A DNA stretch of 39,657 nt from Prochlorococcus sp. AG-402-L23. Lineage in GTDB: Bacteria; Cyanobacteriota; Cyanobacteriia; PCC-6307; Cyanobiaceae. Shown piece after piece: positions 1-7,179 of the stretch; position 1 is the stretch's first letter, and each line of letters opens with the position of its first letter. The notes under the pieces are model-generated. The model was not told the origin of the DNA, did no database searches, and was given only the letters and a program-made list of their open reading frames with translations. The translations under genes and the position numbers were made by a program. The DNA lies in contig QCIO01000012.1 of assembly GCA_003216635.1 (NCBI GenBank), forward strand, positions 1-39,657. Direction: 5' to 3'.

Positions 1-177
1 ACACCTGAAAGAATTGATAGAAAATTGGTCGAAGATGAAGTAATTAAAGGCATTATCGAGCAATTAACATTAGAAGGCATAAAAGGAGAAATCTCAGCAA
101 TTAATGGGTTTGAAGTAAATGAATCATCAGTTATAACAAAAAATAATTTTGTTGTTAGAAAAACAAAAACTTTTTAG
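1..177 (+). CDS. C-terminal end of an unidentified protein (cut by window edge)
   Basis: Frame 1 is open from the first base to a TAG at 175-177, giving the last 58 residues of a protein that begins outside the window. The fragment is hydrophilic and Lys/Glu/Ile-rich, ending in RKTKTF, with no membrane segment or motif that I recognise. The next gene starts 20 bases downstream on the same strand, so the two may be co-transcribed. The family cannot be named from this tail. Confidence 0.7.
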   Translation, partial: TPERIDRKLVEDEVIKGIIEQLTLEGIKGEISAINGFEVNESSVITKNNFVVRKTKTF

Positions 178-197
178 ATAGAAAATAAAAATCTTTA

Positions 198-1067
198 ATG
201 AAATCTTTTATTATTTTAATTATTTTTATCAATTTTTTAATTTTTATAATTGTAAGGGATTATCAAATTAAAAAGAAAAAGTTTAAATTAAATAATGCCT
301 TAAATTCCAATTTCTTTATTCAAACAATTAATAATTTAATAGAAGAAAACAAATACAACTTGTTAGAGGAGAGGATCAGATTAAGGGAAATAGATGCTTA
401 CGGTAACGAAGATTATAAAAAATGGATTGGCAATCCACCTCTTGATGAAAAAGCCATTGAGAAAAATATAATTAATGGATCCAAGCGATTTAAAGAGGGT
501 ATACCATACTTCTGGGAAAAAGTAATTTTAAAAAAATTTGGCACTATGGAATTATTTTTCGAAAAGTGGAGATCCTATTGCAATGAAAATCCTACTATTG
601 ATGATGAGATAATTGGATCTATTAGAAAGCTCGAGACTGAAGATTGGTTTTTATTCATAGCAAGTCAAATAGAGAAATCATGCTTAAACCTAATAGAGAA
701 AAACTACTCAAGTAAATACAAGGAAAACTACAAAAAAGGTATTAGATTTGAAAATCATTGTATGGAAATTCTCAAACAAAATGGCTGGGAAGTAAAAGAA
801 ACCCCTAATACGGGAGATCAAGGGGTTGACTTAATTGCGTCAATAAATGATTTGAGAATATGTATTCAATGCAAAGATCATGAAAAAGCTATTGGTAATA
901 AAGCAGTTCAGGAAATTTCAGCTGGTAAATTATTTTGGAAAGGTACACATGCAATAATAGTCTCAAAATCTGGCTTTACAAAATCTGCTCATCAACTAGC
1001 AAAATCAAATAAAGTGGAACTAATCAATGAATATCAATTAAAAGACTTAGGAAAGTTTATTGTTTAA
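198..1067 (+). CDS. Membrane-anchored Mrr-type restriction endonuclease-like protein
   Basis: This 289-residue protein has one hydrophobic segment at residues 3-20, a charged middle region, and a C-terminal restriction-endonuclease domain from about residue 178. The Mrr-type PD-(D/E)xK signature is visible as E185 in GIRFENHC, D211 in GDQGVDLI, and Q224/K226 in CIQCKD. Mrr-family proteins cleave DNA, often modified DNA; here the nuclease would be held at the membrane with its C-terminus probably in the cytoplasm. No methyltransferase or other restriction subunit lies beside it. It follows the truncated upstream gene by 20 bases and is convergent with the MAPEG gene. The domain call is firm; the substrate is unknown. 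Confidence 0.8.
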   Translation: MKSFIILIIFINFLIFIIVRDYQIKKKKFKLNNALNSNFFIQTINNLIEENKYNLLEERIRLREIDAYGNEDYKKWIGNPPLDEKAIEKNIINGSKRFKEGIPYFWEKVILKKFGTMELFFEKWRSYCNENPTIDDEIIGSIRKLETEDWFLFIASQIEKSCLNLIEKNYSSKYKENYKKGIRFENHCMEILKQNGWEVKETPNTGDQGVDLIASINDLRICIQCKDHEKAIGNKAVQEISAGKLFWKGTHAIIVSKSGFTKSAHQLAKSNKVELINEYQLKDLGKFIV

Positions 1068-1072
1068 ATAGC

Positions 1073-1477
1073 TTATATCAATTGTGTTAAGCCCTCTTTG
1101 TAAAGCAAAAGTGTTGTAAAAATTCCTGAGGCCCACATTAAACCTCTAGCTGTTGGGATATTAAATACATATGCACCAATATATAAAAAACGAAAAATAG
1201 GATGAATAAATGCTGCAATTATTGCAATATTAGACTCTGTTAAAGTAATTAAACAAAGAAGACATGCGGGTGCATGTAGGGAAATACTTTCCCAACAATT
1301 TTGATGACACCAAACCGATCTTTTTCCAAAAGAAGGTAATTCATCGAATAAAGCCCTAGGAGCGGACATATTTTCAACAGAATATCCTGCTTTAACTCTC
1401 CCAATAGTTAATGGAATAATTGATAATAAAACTACTCCAACTGATAGACAAAGGCTCCAGGCAAAAGCTACTTGCAT
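1073..1477 (-). CDS. MAPEG-family membrane protein
   Basis: This 134-residue, mostly hydrophobic protein has about four membrane segments, the usual size and build of the MAPEG superfamily (membrane-associated eicosanoid/glutathione metabolism proteins). Supporting segments are the polar loop NMSAPRALFDELP near residue 37, the FIHPIFRFLYIGAY helix near residue 92, and the C-terminal helix. Family members include microsomal glutathione S-transferases, but bacterial substrates are mostly unknown. The stop lies 5 bases past the end of the convergent nuclease gene. A Fur-box-like inverted repeat sits about 50 bases upstream of the start, but its role is uncertain. Confidence 0.7.
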   Translation of the reverse strand: MQVAFAWSLCLSVGVVLLSIIPLTIGRVKAGYSVENMSAPRALFDELPSFGKRSVWCHQNCWESISLHAPACLLCLITLTESNIAIIAAFIHPIFRFLYIGAYVFNIPTARGLMWASGIFTTLLLYKEGLTQLI

Positions 1478-1596
1478 ATAATTTAAATAATATTATTAGC
1501 TTAATAATTGAAGCTCGTTATCGTGATAAATGAAAAATCATTATCATAGATAAAACTTTGCAAAAAATGCTGTAATTTATATTAAAAAAATCATTT

Positions 1597-1722
1597 ATGG
1601 ATATTTCAAAGATAGTTTTAATTTTTGGCATAAGTTTACTAATATATTTCGCTTTTCTATTTTTAGGATTTTTTCTTAAGAATAAAAATCTAAAGGCACA
1701 GAATCTAAAAAAAGAAGAATAG
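1597..1722 (+). CDS. Small single-span membrane protein (41 aa)
   Basis: A short ORF starts at ATG 1597 and ends at TAG 1722. Residues 5-27 form one strongly hydrophobic helix, followed by a Lys/Asn-rich tail ending KKEE. This N-in helix plus basic tail is typical of the many tiny membrane proteins of Prochlorococcus, but I do not recognise the family. The opposite-strand ORF over the same bases looks like a shadow. Function unknown. Confidence 0.5.
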   Translation: MDISKIVLIFGISLLIYFAFLFLGFFLKNKNLKAQNLKKEE

Positions 1723-1729
1723 ATTATAA

Positions 1730-1795
1730 ATGCCACGAAATTTTACTCTTTTCTCAATATTTTTATATCTTTTTGGATATATTTCATGGAAATAA
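1730..1795 (+). CDS. Possible 21-aa hydrophobic micropeptide
   Basis: ATG 1730 to TAA 1795 would encode 21 residues starting MPRNFTLF and ending GYISWK, with one short hydrophobic core. It begins 8 bases after the 41-aa gene, so it could be translated from the same message. No clear Shine-Dalgarno site is seen, and peptides this short occur by chance in AT-rich DNA, so this is only a candidate. Confidence 0.2.
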   Translation: MPRNFTLFSIFLYLFGYISWK

Positions 1796-1853
1796 AGTTT
1801 AATCCAAATAATAATGATAGATATTTGAAATTAAATAAGACAGTTGCTGGTAT

Positions 1854-2147
1854 ATGAAAAAATTTTATAAATTTCTTAAAAGTTTTCTATTTATATCACT
1901 TTGGCTTATTTTATCCTCATTTTTAACCCAATATTGGAATACCTTTCATTGGGAATATATTTACTTAAACTTCAGAATTATATTTGATAAAGAATTTTGG
2001 TTTGTTGTAGAAAAAATTCTTTTAGGATTTGATATTGGTTACTGGTTAGAAGAAGCACTAAAATTCTTAAGTTATGAAATACCTAAAGAATCTTTTAAAT
2101 ATTTACCAATTTATTTCGTATTAAAGTCTATTTGGATAAAGAATTAA
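1854..2147 (+). CDS. Hypothetical membrane-associated protein (97 aa)
   Basis: The 97-residue product opens with a basic MKKFYKFLK stretch followed by a hydrophobic segment at about residues 10-25, then an aromatic-rich body with many Trp, Phe and Tyr. A second weakly hydrophobic stretch lies near the C-terminus. The overall pattern is a membrane-anchored or peripheral protein. I do not recognise a family. It ends 9 bases before the stop of the convergent PAP/fibrillin-like gene. Confidence 0.5.
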   Translation: MKKFYKFLKSFLFISLWLILSSFLTQYWNTFHWEYIYLNFRIIFDKEFWFVVEKILLGFDIGYWLEEALKFLSYEIPKESFKYLPIYFVLKSIWIKN

Positions 2148-2156
2148 TTTATATTT

Positions 2157-2700
2157 TTAATAGATTTTAATAAATTCCTTAAAATTCTTGAATAAAGTCG
2201 GTGAATTTATTTTTGTTAAAACAAATAAAGTTCCTTTATCACCTCTGCAGATTCTAAGTTTATTACTTAAATAAGTTATCTCTAACCACCCTAATTGTTC
2301 ATTATTTATTTCTTTCATAGCCTTTATATTTTTTCTTCCAAATTTAGGACCTATAACACCAGCATGTTTAAATTTGACCCCAATTTTTTTTTTCATTTAT
2401 GTAATTAAGTCTTATTAAAATACCAGTCCCAATAATTGATTTTATTCCTCTAGGTTTAAGTAAATTAAGACCATTTAAATTTAAGGGATCAAGAATTTGA
2501 AGATTATCAATAAGAGGAGAATATTTTAAAAAAGGACTATTAGAACTACTACACCTAAGCTCCCAAAAACCCTGTAAATCATTTCTATCTTTGCTGAACG
2601 AAAAATTATTATCAATTTCAAGTTGTTCGGCAATGGTCTGAATACTCTCTGAATTTGGAGATTTAAGAAGTAAATTTAATAAATCATCTTCGGATTCCAT
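2157..2700 (-). pseudogene. PAP/fibrillin-family gene split by a frameshift in an A10 run
   Basis: Two overlapping minus-strand frames form one gene. The first (2700 down to 2368, 110 aa) has the PAP/fibrillin core with LQGFWELRCSSSNSPFLKYS, then a run of Leu/Asn-rich strand residues up to GTGILIRLNYINEKK. It then goes out of frame. The second (2396 down to 2157, 79 aa) continues naturally from KKIGVKFKHAGVIGPKFG to the end. The switch falls exactly in ten A residues on the coding strand (positions 2384-2393); nine As would restore one protein of about 180 residues. PAP/fibrillins are plastoglobule/thylakoid lipid-associated proteins. Options are a real inactivating mutation, a sequencing error in the homopolymer, or polymerase/ribosome slippage. 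Confidence 0.75.
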
Positions 2701-2718
2701 TTAATAACCGCTGAGTAC

Positions 2719-3063
2719 ATGGCTAAGGATAAATACTTACCTCCATGTGCTATATTCTACCCAGAATATGTTGATTTGATGACAAAGAGTTATTGGCTAA
2801 AGAAAATTTCAATTCCAAATGCTGATTTATTTCTGGAATATATAAGGACAGTATTACCTTGGATTAAATCTGTGGGAGGAGTAATAGTAAAAAGAGATTT
2901 AATACAAGAATCAACCTCAAAAGAATGGGATGGAGGGCAGCTTGGATTAGTAATAGAATTCGAATCAAAATTTGCTGCTAAAAAAGCATTTTATTCTGAA
3001 GTATTTCAAAAATATCTGCATTCCAGAGATTTAATGGAACTAGTTACTATAAGTACTCTTTAA
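2719..3063 (+). CDS. DUF1330-like small protein
   Basis: The 114-residue soluble protein resembles the DUF1330 family (ferredoxin-like alpha/beta barrel fold). It has an EYIRTVLPWIKSVGGVIVKRD stretch at about residues 39-59, then a Trp-Asp-Gly turn, LGLVIEFES, and AKKAFYSEVFQKYLHSR helix. Family members are small, usually dimeric and of unknown biochemical role. It starts 18 bases from the start of the PAP/fibrillin gene on the other strand, so their promoters must overlap or lie inside the genes. There is no signal peptide or membrane segment. Confidence 0.65.
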   Translation: MAKDKYLPPCAIFYPEYVDLMTKSYWLKKISIPNADLFLEYIRTVLPWIKSVGGVIVKRDLIQESTSKEWDGGQLGLVIEFESKFAAKKAFYSEVFQKYLHSRDLMELVTISTL

Positions 3064-3199
3064 AAAATCAACCAATAGCGATCTCACACTAACAACTTAT
3101 AAGTATTTATTACTAATAAATTATTTATGTAATATTTATAACTTCACTAGCAATAGTATATTTTGCAAAATTTAATTGTAAAAGTAATCCGTTAATCAA

Positions 3200-3379
3200 A
3201 TGAACTATTCAACAGAAAAAGATGATTATTTGATGACAACTCCATATACAAAAAAAATTCAACAAAAGTTTGAAAAGGTTAAATCTTTTTTAGAGCAAAA
3301 TGGATTTAATCCTTCATCAGAGAGCTTAATGCAAGATATAGTTAGTTCAGAAGAATATATTGCTAAAAATGGCTTATAA
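3200..3379 (+). CDS. Small hydrophilic hypothetical protein (59 aa)
   Basis: ATG 3200 to TAA 3379 encodes 59 residues. The sequence is charged and helical in the middle (KKIQQKFEKVKSFLEQNGF) and ends EEYIAKNGL, with no membrane segment or Cys. The balanced amino-acid composition and amphipathic helix suggest a genuine coding gene rather than chance. It stops 4 bases before the end of the convergent Psb34-like gene. The family is not recognised. Confidence 0.5.
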   Translation: MNYSTEKDDYLMTTPYTKKIQQKFEKVKSFLEQNGFNPSSESLMQDIVSSEEYIAKNGL

Positions 3380-3383
3380 AATA

Positions 3384-3563
3384 TCAGAATATATTCAGAG
3401 TCCTTAAATAATAAAAACCGCCTATTAGAAAAGGTAATAATATTCCAATAAATAATAATATGGATTTCTTTGTTTCGCCTTCTGATATGGGGTTAATTTC
3501 TGGTTCAATTGCAAAACCATTTTGTCTACCACCGCTTTCGGTTGTATAACCTTTTTTATTCAT
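3384..3563 (-). CDS. Psb34-like (ssl1498 family) photosystem II-associated small protein
   Basis: The 59-residue ORF has an N-terminal polar segment with SGGRQNGFAIEPEINP (residues 10-25), then one membrane helix at about residues 35-51. This matches the layout of the cyanobacterial ssl1498 light-stress/Psb34 family, whose N-terminal motif reads roughly EGGRLNNFAxEP before a single helix. Psb34 has been found on photosystem II assembly intermediates. In this protein the motif is GGRQNGFA rather than GGRLNNFA. I infer a thylakoid protein related to light stress or PSII repair. The assignment rests on one motif and the topology, so it is moderate. Confidence 0.6.
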   Translation of the reverse strand: MNKKGYTTESGGRQNGFAIEPEINPISEGETKKSILLFIGILLPFLIGGFYYLRTLNIF

Positions 3564-3648
3564 AAGAAAAATAATATATGCAGATTATCTCATGTAAAAA
3601 GTTATTTAAAAAAATTTTTTACATTTAGAATTAAACTAATTTTTAGAT

Positions 3649-3783
3649 CTAATAATTGATTTCAATCTGAGATTTCAATTTAGATGCTTTTTTTAAAAGA
3701 CCTACAACTTCCTTACGGCCAGTCGCAAATTTAGCCTTGTTGAGTAACTCGCTATATCTTTTTGTAATTTCTCTATGGTTCAT
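3649..3783 (-). CDS. Small basic hypothetical protein (44 aa)
   Basis: ATG at 3783 (reading left) to TAG at 3649 gives 44 residues. The sequence is Lys-rich and predicted all-helical, with KRYSELLNKAKFATGRKEVV and LLKKASKLKSQIE. There is no membrane segment or Cys. It could be a small nucleic-acid-binding or regulatory protein, but nothing shows this directly. It stands alone between the Psb34-like gene and the Lys-rich membrane protein gene on the same strand. Confidence 0.5.
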   Translation of the reverse strand: MNHREITKRYSELLNKAKFATGRKEVVGLLKKASKLKSQIEINY

Positions 3784-3869
3784 TTTAATATTACATTATT
3801 TAAATTATAAAGTTACTAAAAAAAAGTTTTTGTATAAAGGATATCAAAAAATAGTTTAAGTACCTTTAC

Positions 3870-4172
3870 CTATTTAAACCAACCTTTTTTCTTTGGTTTA
3901 ATCTCTTCTTTAATAGCTTCTTTTTTTCTCCCAAATAATCCCTTTTTTTGGACTGGTAAATTCTCTTCAACAGGTTTAGATTTTCTGTTAAATAAGCCTT
4001 TTTTAGGTTCTTTTTTAATTGATTCTTTTGTTTCGGAAATCTTTGTTTTTTTAGGTTTTAATTTTGAATTTTTGGTTTTGCTATCTGCGAATAAAGTTTG
4101 ATATACAAAAAAACCAAAAACGGCAAAGAAGCCTAATGCCTGTACTAAAGCAGTTCCAAGGTTATCAAACAT
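3870..4172 (-). CDS. Membrane-anchored Lys-rich protein with KKGLF repeats
   Basis: This 100-residue protein has one hydrophobic helix at about residues 9-28 and then an extremely Lys-rich tail. The tail repeats a short unit three times: KKGLFNRK, KKGLFGRK and KKKGWFK, spaced by acidic/Pro-containing linkers. The likely topology is a single anchor with a basic cytosolic tail that could bind acidic surfaces or nucleic acid; this is inference. Its ATG follows directly after the stop of the upstream secreted-protein gene, so the two are probably translated from one message. I know no assigned function. Confidence 0.6.
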   Translation of the reverse strand: MFDNLGTALVQALGFFAVFGFFVYQTLFADSKTKNSKLKPKKTKISETKESIKKEPKKGLFNRKSKPVEENLPVQKKGLFGRKKEAIKEEIKPKKKGWFK

Positions 4173-4358
4173 TTAGGCCTCAACTTTGTATAGTGATTCA
4201 TTTCCCTTCGTATCTATACATTTTTTATCATCAGACAAGCATACAATTTCTGCCTTCTTCTCAATATGAGAACTGCAGCCACCTGCATTTGCATTAGATA
4301 TTGAAAACAAAGTTAGTACTCCTAAAATTAAGACACATGAGGTGTTAATCGGTTTCAT
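4173..4358 (-). CDS. Small secreted Cys protein with GGCxxHxxKK motif
   Basis: I place the start at ATG 4358, which gives a 61-residue precursor; an upstream ATG at 4421 would put 21 basic/hydrophobic residues in front of the signal peptide. The N-terminus (MKPINTSCVLILGVLTLF) and the SNANA-GG junction form a clear signal peptide with a cut after about residue 25. The mature part has GGCSSHIEKKAEIVC and CLSDDKKC, giving three Cys and one His. A second gene in the window (18023-18244) has the same GGCxxHxxKK start to its mature part. Periplasmic or lumenal metal or disulfide chemistry is possible but unproven. It lies directly upstream of the KKGLF-repeat gene. Confidence 0.55.
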   Translation of the reverse strand: MKPINTSCVLILGVLTLFSISNANAGGCSSHIEKKAEIVCLSDDKKCIDTKGNESLYKVEA

Positions 4359-4443
4359 AAATTTTATTTTTATTATGGAAAAATAATTTCGCAATTGCGA
4401 AGATAATATTTTCTTCTGCAAAAAATATCCCCTTTTTATATAT

Positions 4444-4623
4444 CTATTTGTAGTAATTAACTAAGTCGATAATTAATATTGCTAGTAATGAAAAACCTAA
4501 AATGAAAGGTAAATAAGGATATTTATTTAAAATTTTGTTTAGTTGATTTTTCGATGTTTGTTTTTCCTTTTTCTTTTCTCTAGGTGGTAAGCCTAACACT
4601 TCCCTTCTCTTAGCTTCTCCCAT
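4444..4623 (-). CDS. DUF2839-like small membrane protein
   Basis: ATG at 4623 to TAG at 4444 encodes 59 residues. The N-terminus MGEAKRREVLGLPPREKK resembles the MGEAKRR opening of the cyanobacterial DUF2839 family, followed by a Lys-rich linker and one membrane helix at about residues 37-55 (YLPFILGFSLLAILIID). The family has no assigned function. It has its own gap on both sides and is probably a separate transcription unit. Confidence 0.6.
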   Translation of the reverse strand: MGEAKRREVLGLPPREKKKEKQTSKNQLNKILNKYPYLPFILGFSLLAILIIDLVNYYK

Positions 4624-4749
4624 AATTTTTTAATCTATTTAAGACTATTTTATACACTTAGCAAAAGTAGTGTATTGTTCTAGATTTAAATTATTAACGG
4701 TTAATTTATTGTAAATTTTGGATATATTAAAAATATATAAAAAAATTAC

Positions 4750-4857
4750 ATGATAGAAGTAGTTTGGTCAGTAAATATAATGATTGCAATTCTGATTATT
4801 GGTGTTGCCTTGGTTATTTATTACATATTTACTTATGACCAAAAATTTAGTTCCTAG
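4750..4857 (+). CDS. Tiny single-span membrane protein (35 aa)
   Basis: ATG 4750 to TAG 4857 encodes 35 residues that are almost entirely one membrane helix (about residues 8-27), ending YDQKFSS. The size and shape match photosystem or cytochrome small subunits, but the sequence does not match one I know. The Nif11-like gene starts 4 bases after its stop, which suggests co-transcription. Confidence 0.45.
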   Translation: MIEVVWSVNIMIAILIIGVALVIYYIFTYDQKFSS

Positions 4858-4861
4858 ATAA

Positions 4862-5044
4862 ATGTCAGATAAAGATCTAAGTAATTTTCTAAAAAAAATA
4901 GAGCAACTTAATCAAATTGCTGAGCTAATAAAAAATGATCCTAGTAAAAAGTTATCCCTTTCCAAATGCAAGAATCATGATGAAGTAATTAAATTAACCA
5001 CTGAATGGGGTTTTGATATTGGTAAAAGGTGGGGAGAATATTAA
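4862..5044 (+). CDS. Nif11-like domain small protein
   Basis: This 60-residue protein begins MSDKDLSNFLKKIEQLNQI and ends with TTEWGFDIGKRWGEY. An N-terminal helix with xxLxxFLxxIxxL and a C-terminal GF(D/x) turn is the pattern of Nif11/nitrile-hydratase leader-like domains. In Prochlorococcus such domains serve as leaders of prochlorosin lanthipeptides, but here there is no GG cleavage site and no Cys/Ser/Thr-rich core after the domain. It is therefore more likely a free-standing Nif11 protein of unknown role. It lies 4 bases after a tiny membrane protein gene. Confidence 0.55.
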   Translation: MSDKDLSNFLKKIEQLNQIAELIKNDPSKKLSLSKCKNHDEVIKLTTEWGFDIGKRWGEY

Positions 5045-5129
5045 TTTATTTTATTACCAGCATTATTAAAATTGCCATCAACTTCAAATTAAATTCCTAA
5101 GATTAATTAGTATTTCTTGTATTTGAGTT

Positions 5130-5900
5130 ATGAAAGAAATTGGAGAGATAAAGTCAAATATTTATAAAATAGCTGCTGTTACAGATAGAGGGCAAAGATT
5201 AAATAAATTAATTTCTCCTATGTATGAAGAAAAAGCTAATGAAATGGTTGAATTGATTGATGCTCTTAAAGACTTTAGTTTTGAAATATCAGAAAAATCA
5301 TTATCTGGAGAGTGGGAATTGATTTTTTCTAATGTTGAATTATTTCGAAGTTCACCTTTCTTCCTTGCTATTGAAAAGGCATTAAATGATGAATTTAAAA
5401 GTAATCTTTTTTTTAAATTACATCAATTGCAAGTAGGATCCTTTGGCATATCAACTATTGGGAGAATTGCTCAAAAGATTGATTTTGACAAAAAAGAATT
5501 TATATCTACTTTTGACACTACAATATTTGGGCTCACAACAATTCCTATCTTAGGTTGGTTCAAACTATTGCCTACTTTTGGTGGAAGAGTAATAACTTTA
5601 GCAAGTGATTTAGTTTTAAGAAATAATTTGCTTGATATGAACTTAAAAAAGACAAAAGTTTCCAAAGTTGATGGACTTAATAAGATTCCATTATTTAGTG
5701 AATTACTAATGGATAGATGGTATCCCGTTAAAGAGGTATGGAATAATTTACCTTGGAATAAAGAATCGCCAAATTGCCAGGTTTCAATTGTATATTTAGA
5801 CGAAGAAATGAGAATTATGCAGGATATGTATGGGTCTATTTTTATTTATATAAGGCCTTCAATTTCCTTGTTGAATTCAAATACAATCTCTAATGATTAA
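5130..5900 (+). CDS. PAP/fibrillin-family protein
   Basis: The 256-residue soluble protein has the PAP/fibrillin lipocalin-like layout: an N-terminal helical part (residues 1-50), the LSGEWELIFSNVELFRSSPFF strand block at about residues 58-78, a long middle, and a C-terminal CQVSIVYLDEEMRIMQD strand with a final IRPS segment. Plant and cyanobacterial fibrillins bind lipids at thylakoids and plastoglobules and protect photosystems under stress. The gene is intact, unlike the split family member at 2157-2700. No signal peptide is present. It appears to be monocistronic, with gaps of about 85 and 110 bases on either side. Confidence 0.75.
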   Translation: MKEIGEIKSNIYKIAAVTDRGQRLNKLISPMYEEKANEMVELIDALKDFSFEISEKSLSGEWELIFSNVELFRSSPFFLAIEKALNDEFKSNLFFKLHQLQVGSFGISTIGRIAQKIDFDKKEFISTFDTTIFGLTTIPILGWFKLLPTFGGRVITLASDLVLRNNLLDMNLKKTKVSKVDGLNKIPLFSELLMDRWYPVKEVWNNLPWNKESPNCQVSIVYLDEEMRIMQDMYGSIFIYIRPSISLLNSNTISND

Positions 5901-6013
5901 TTAAAAAACTAATATGTTTAGTAATTTATAGAATAAATCCATTCAAAATTTATTTTTAAAAATTAATTAATAAAAACATCTCACATCTTGAATACAAATA
6001 GGTCAAGTTCAGA

Positions 6014-6344
6014 ATGAAATTTTTTTATTATTCTTAGAAATCAAGAAAAAAATTCAATTGTTAGAAGAATATTCTTAATAGGAGGATGGGGCTTAAGTCT
6101 AGACAGATTCTACAAAGGAGATAAAAAAGGTGGTTTTTTATCAATCATTGGTTGGATTATCACATTTTTTAGCTTTATCTTTCTCAAATGTTCAGGTTAT
6201 AAATATGTAGAGGGTGTGAAAAATTATTCAGATTATTCCCCTAACCCATTAATAGTATTACCTTTACTGGCAGGAGCATATGGTGGATATCTAATAATTA
6301 AGAAGGCATTTAGATTAGCAAAGCAATTTGAAAATGCTGAATGA
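6014..6344 (+). pseudogene. TM2-domain membrane protein with N-terminal frameshift in a T7 run
   Basis: From about 6033 to the TGA at 6342-6344 one frame encodes a TM2-type protein: an IFLIGGWGLSLDRFYKGDKK segment, a GGFLSIIGW turn, a first membrane helix, and a second helix near the end. The frame has no ATG/GTG/TTG start. The ATG at 6014 opens a different frame that stops after 7 codons. Removing one T from the seven at 6020-6026 would join MKFFIILRNQ to the TM2 body, which looks like a natural N-terminus. It may be a disrupted gene, a sequencing error, slippage, or translation from a rare start such as ATT. TM2 proteins are two-helix membrane proteins of mostly unknown role. Confidence 0.6.
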
Positions 6345-6367
6345 TACGATACTACCAGCAGGTAAAT

Positions 6368-6529
6368 TCAAGATAATAATCCAGATCCTTTCAAATAAAA
6401 TTTAAATAAAAGAATCACTAAAAGGTTTACTATTGCTAAGGCTACTAAACCATTTCTATTTTTTACATCTAATTTCTTGACTAAATTAGAAAGATAAACT
6501 ACTGGATTTTCTGGCTCTTTATTATCCAA
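6368..6529 (-). CDS. Small membrane protein with TTG start (53 aa)
   Basis: A TTG codon at 6529 opens a 53-residue frame ending at TGA 6368. The N-terminal half is polar (DNKEPENPVVYLSNLVKKLD), the second half is one membrane helix at about residues 28-46, ending KGSGLLS. No ATG is available in frame near the natural N-terminus. The composition is protein-like. It ends 23 bases from the convergent TM2 gene. The family is not recognised. Confidence 0.5.
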   Translation of the reverse strand: MDNKEPENPVVYLSNLVKKLDVKNRNGLVALAIVNLLVILLFKFYLKGSGLLS

Positions 6530-6625
6530 ATTTTATTTAAATATTAATTAGACAAGAAAATATCACAGTTTCATTTGAAGAATCAAAATTGTAAAGATGA
6601 ATATCCAAAAAGAAATAAATAATTT

Positions 6626-7000
6626 CTAACCCATAATTCCTGCATTTCTTAAAAACGCTTTACCAATATTGCCAATTACAAAAAATAGAGACAAATTAAT
6701 TAAAAGGATTATTAATAATGCCAACATTTTATAGTTTGGATTAGTTGAAATGCCATCAAAACCATTATTAAGAAATCTTTTAAAAAGTGATTTGTCAATT
6801 TTTAGTTTTTGTTGCTCAGAATTAAGTTTTACTTTTTCTTCTGAAGAATCTTGATTACTTGCTTTCTCTAGAAATTCTGTAAATGCCTTAACATTTTCTT
6901 CTTTTTTATTCCCCTCATTAAGATCTTTATTGTCTTCATTCAAATTGGGGGCTGATTCGATTGAATTATTTTCCTCAGGATTAAGTTTTGAATCTTCCAA
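6626..7000 (-). CDS. Acidic tail-anchored membrane protein (124 aa)
   Basis: Residues 1-70 are very polar and rich in Glu, Asn and Lys, likely disordered. After a short basic stretch (DKSLFKRFLNNGFDG) there is one membrane helix at about residues 92-112, and the protein ends KAFLRNAGIMG. The likely topology is a cytosolic disordered domain with a C-terminal anchor. The overlapping plus-strand ORF at 6930-7115 appears to be a shadow. I do not recognise the family. Confidence 0.6.
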   Translation of the reverse strand: MEDSKLNPEENNSIESAPNLNEDNKDLNEGNKKEENVKAFTEFLEKASNQDSSEEKVKLNSEQQKLKIDKSLFKRFLNNGFDGISTNPNYKMLALLIILLINLSLFFVIGNIGKAFLRNAGIMG

Positions 7001-7179
7001 ATTAGTAGTAAATGCTAGGAGTATATTACACCATAAAAAAAACCCACTCGATCAATTGAAGAGAGGGTTAGCTAAGGTTAGAGTTCTTACTCAAATAATA
7101 ATTTATTTTAATTAAATTTGCGGTTATAGCATAATAAAGTTTTAATTTAGTTTATATTCAATGTGATTTTTTCGTAGAT

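Noticed and set aside
1524-1548. Fur-box-like sequence GATAAATGAAAAATCATTATC upstream of the MAPEG gene
   Set aside because: Only about 13 of 19 positions agree with the Fur consensus, and similar half-sites are common in DNA this AT-rich. Not listed as a feature.
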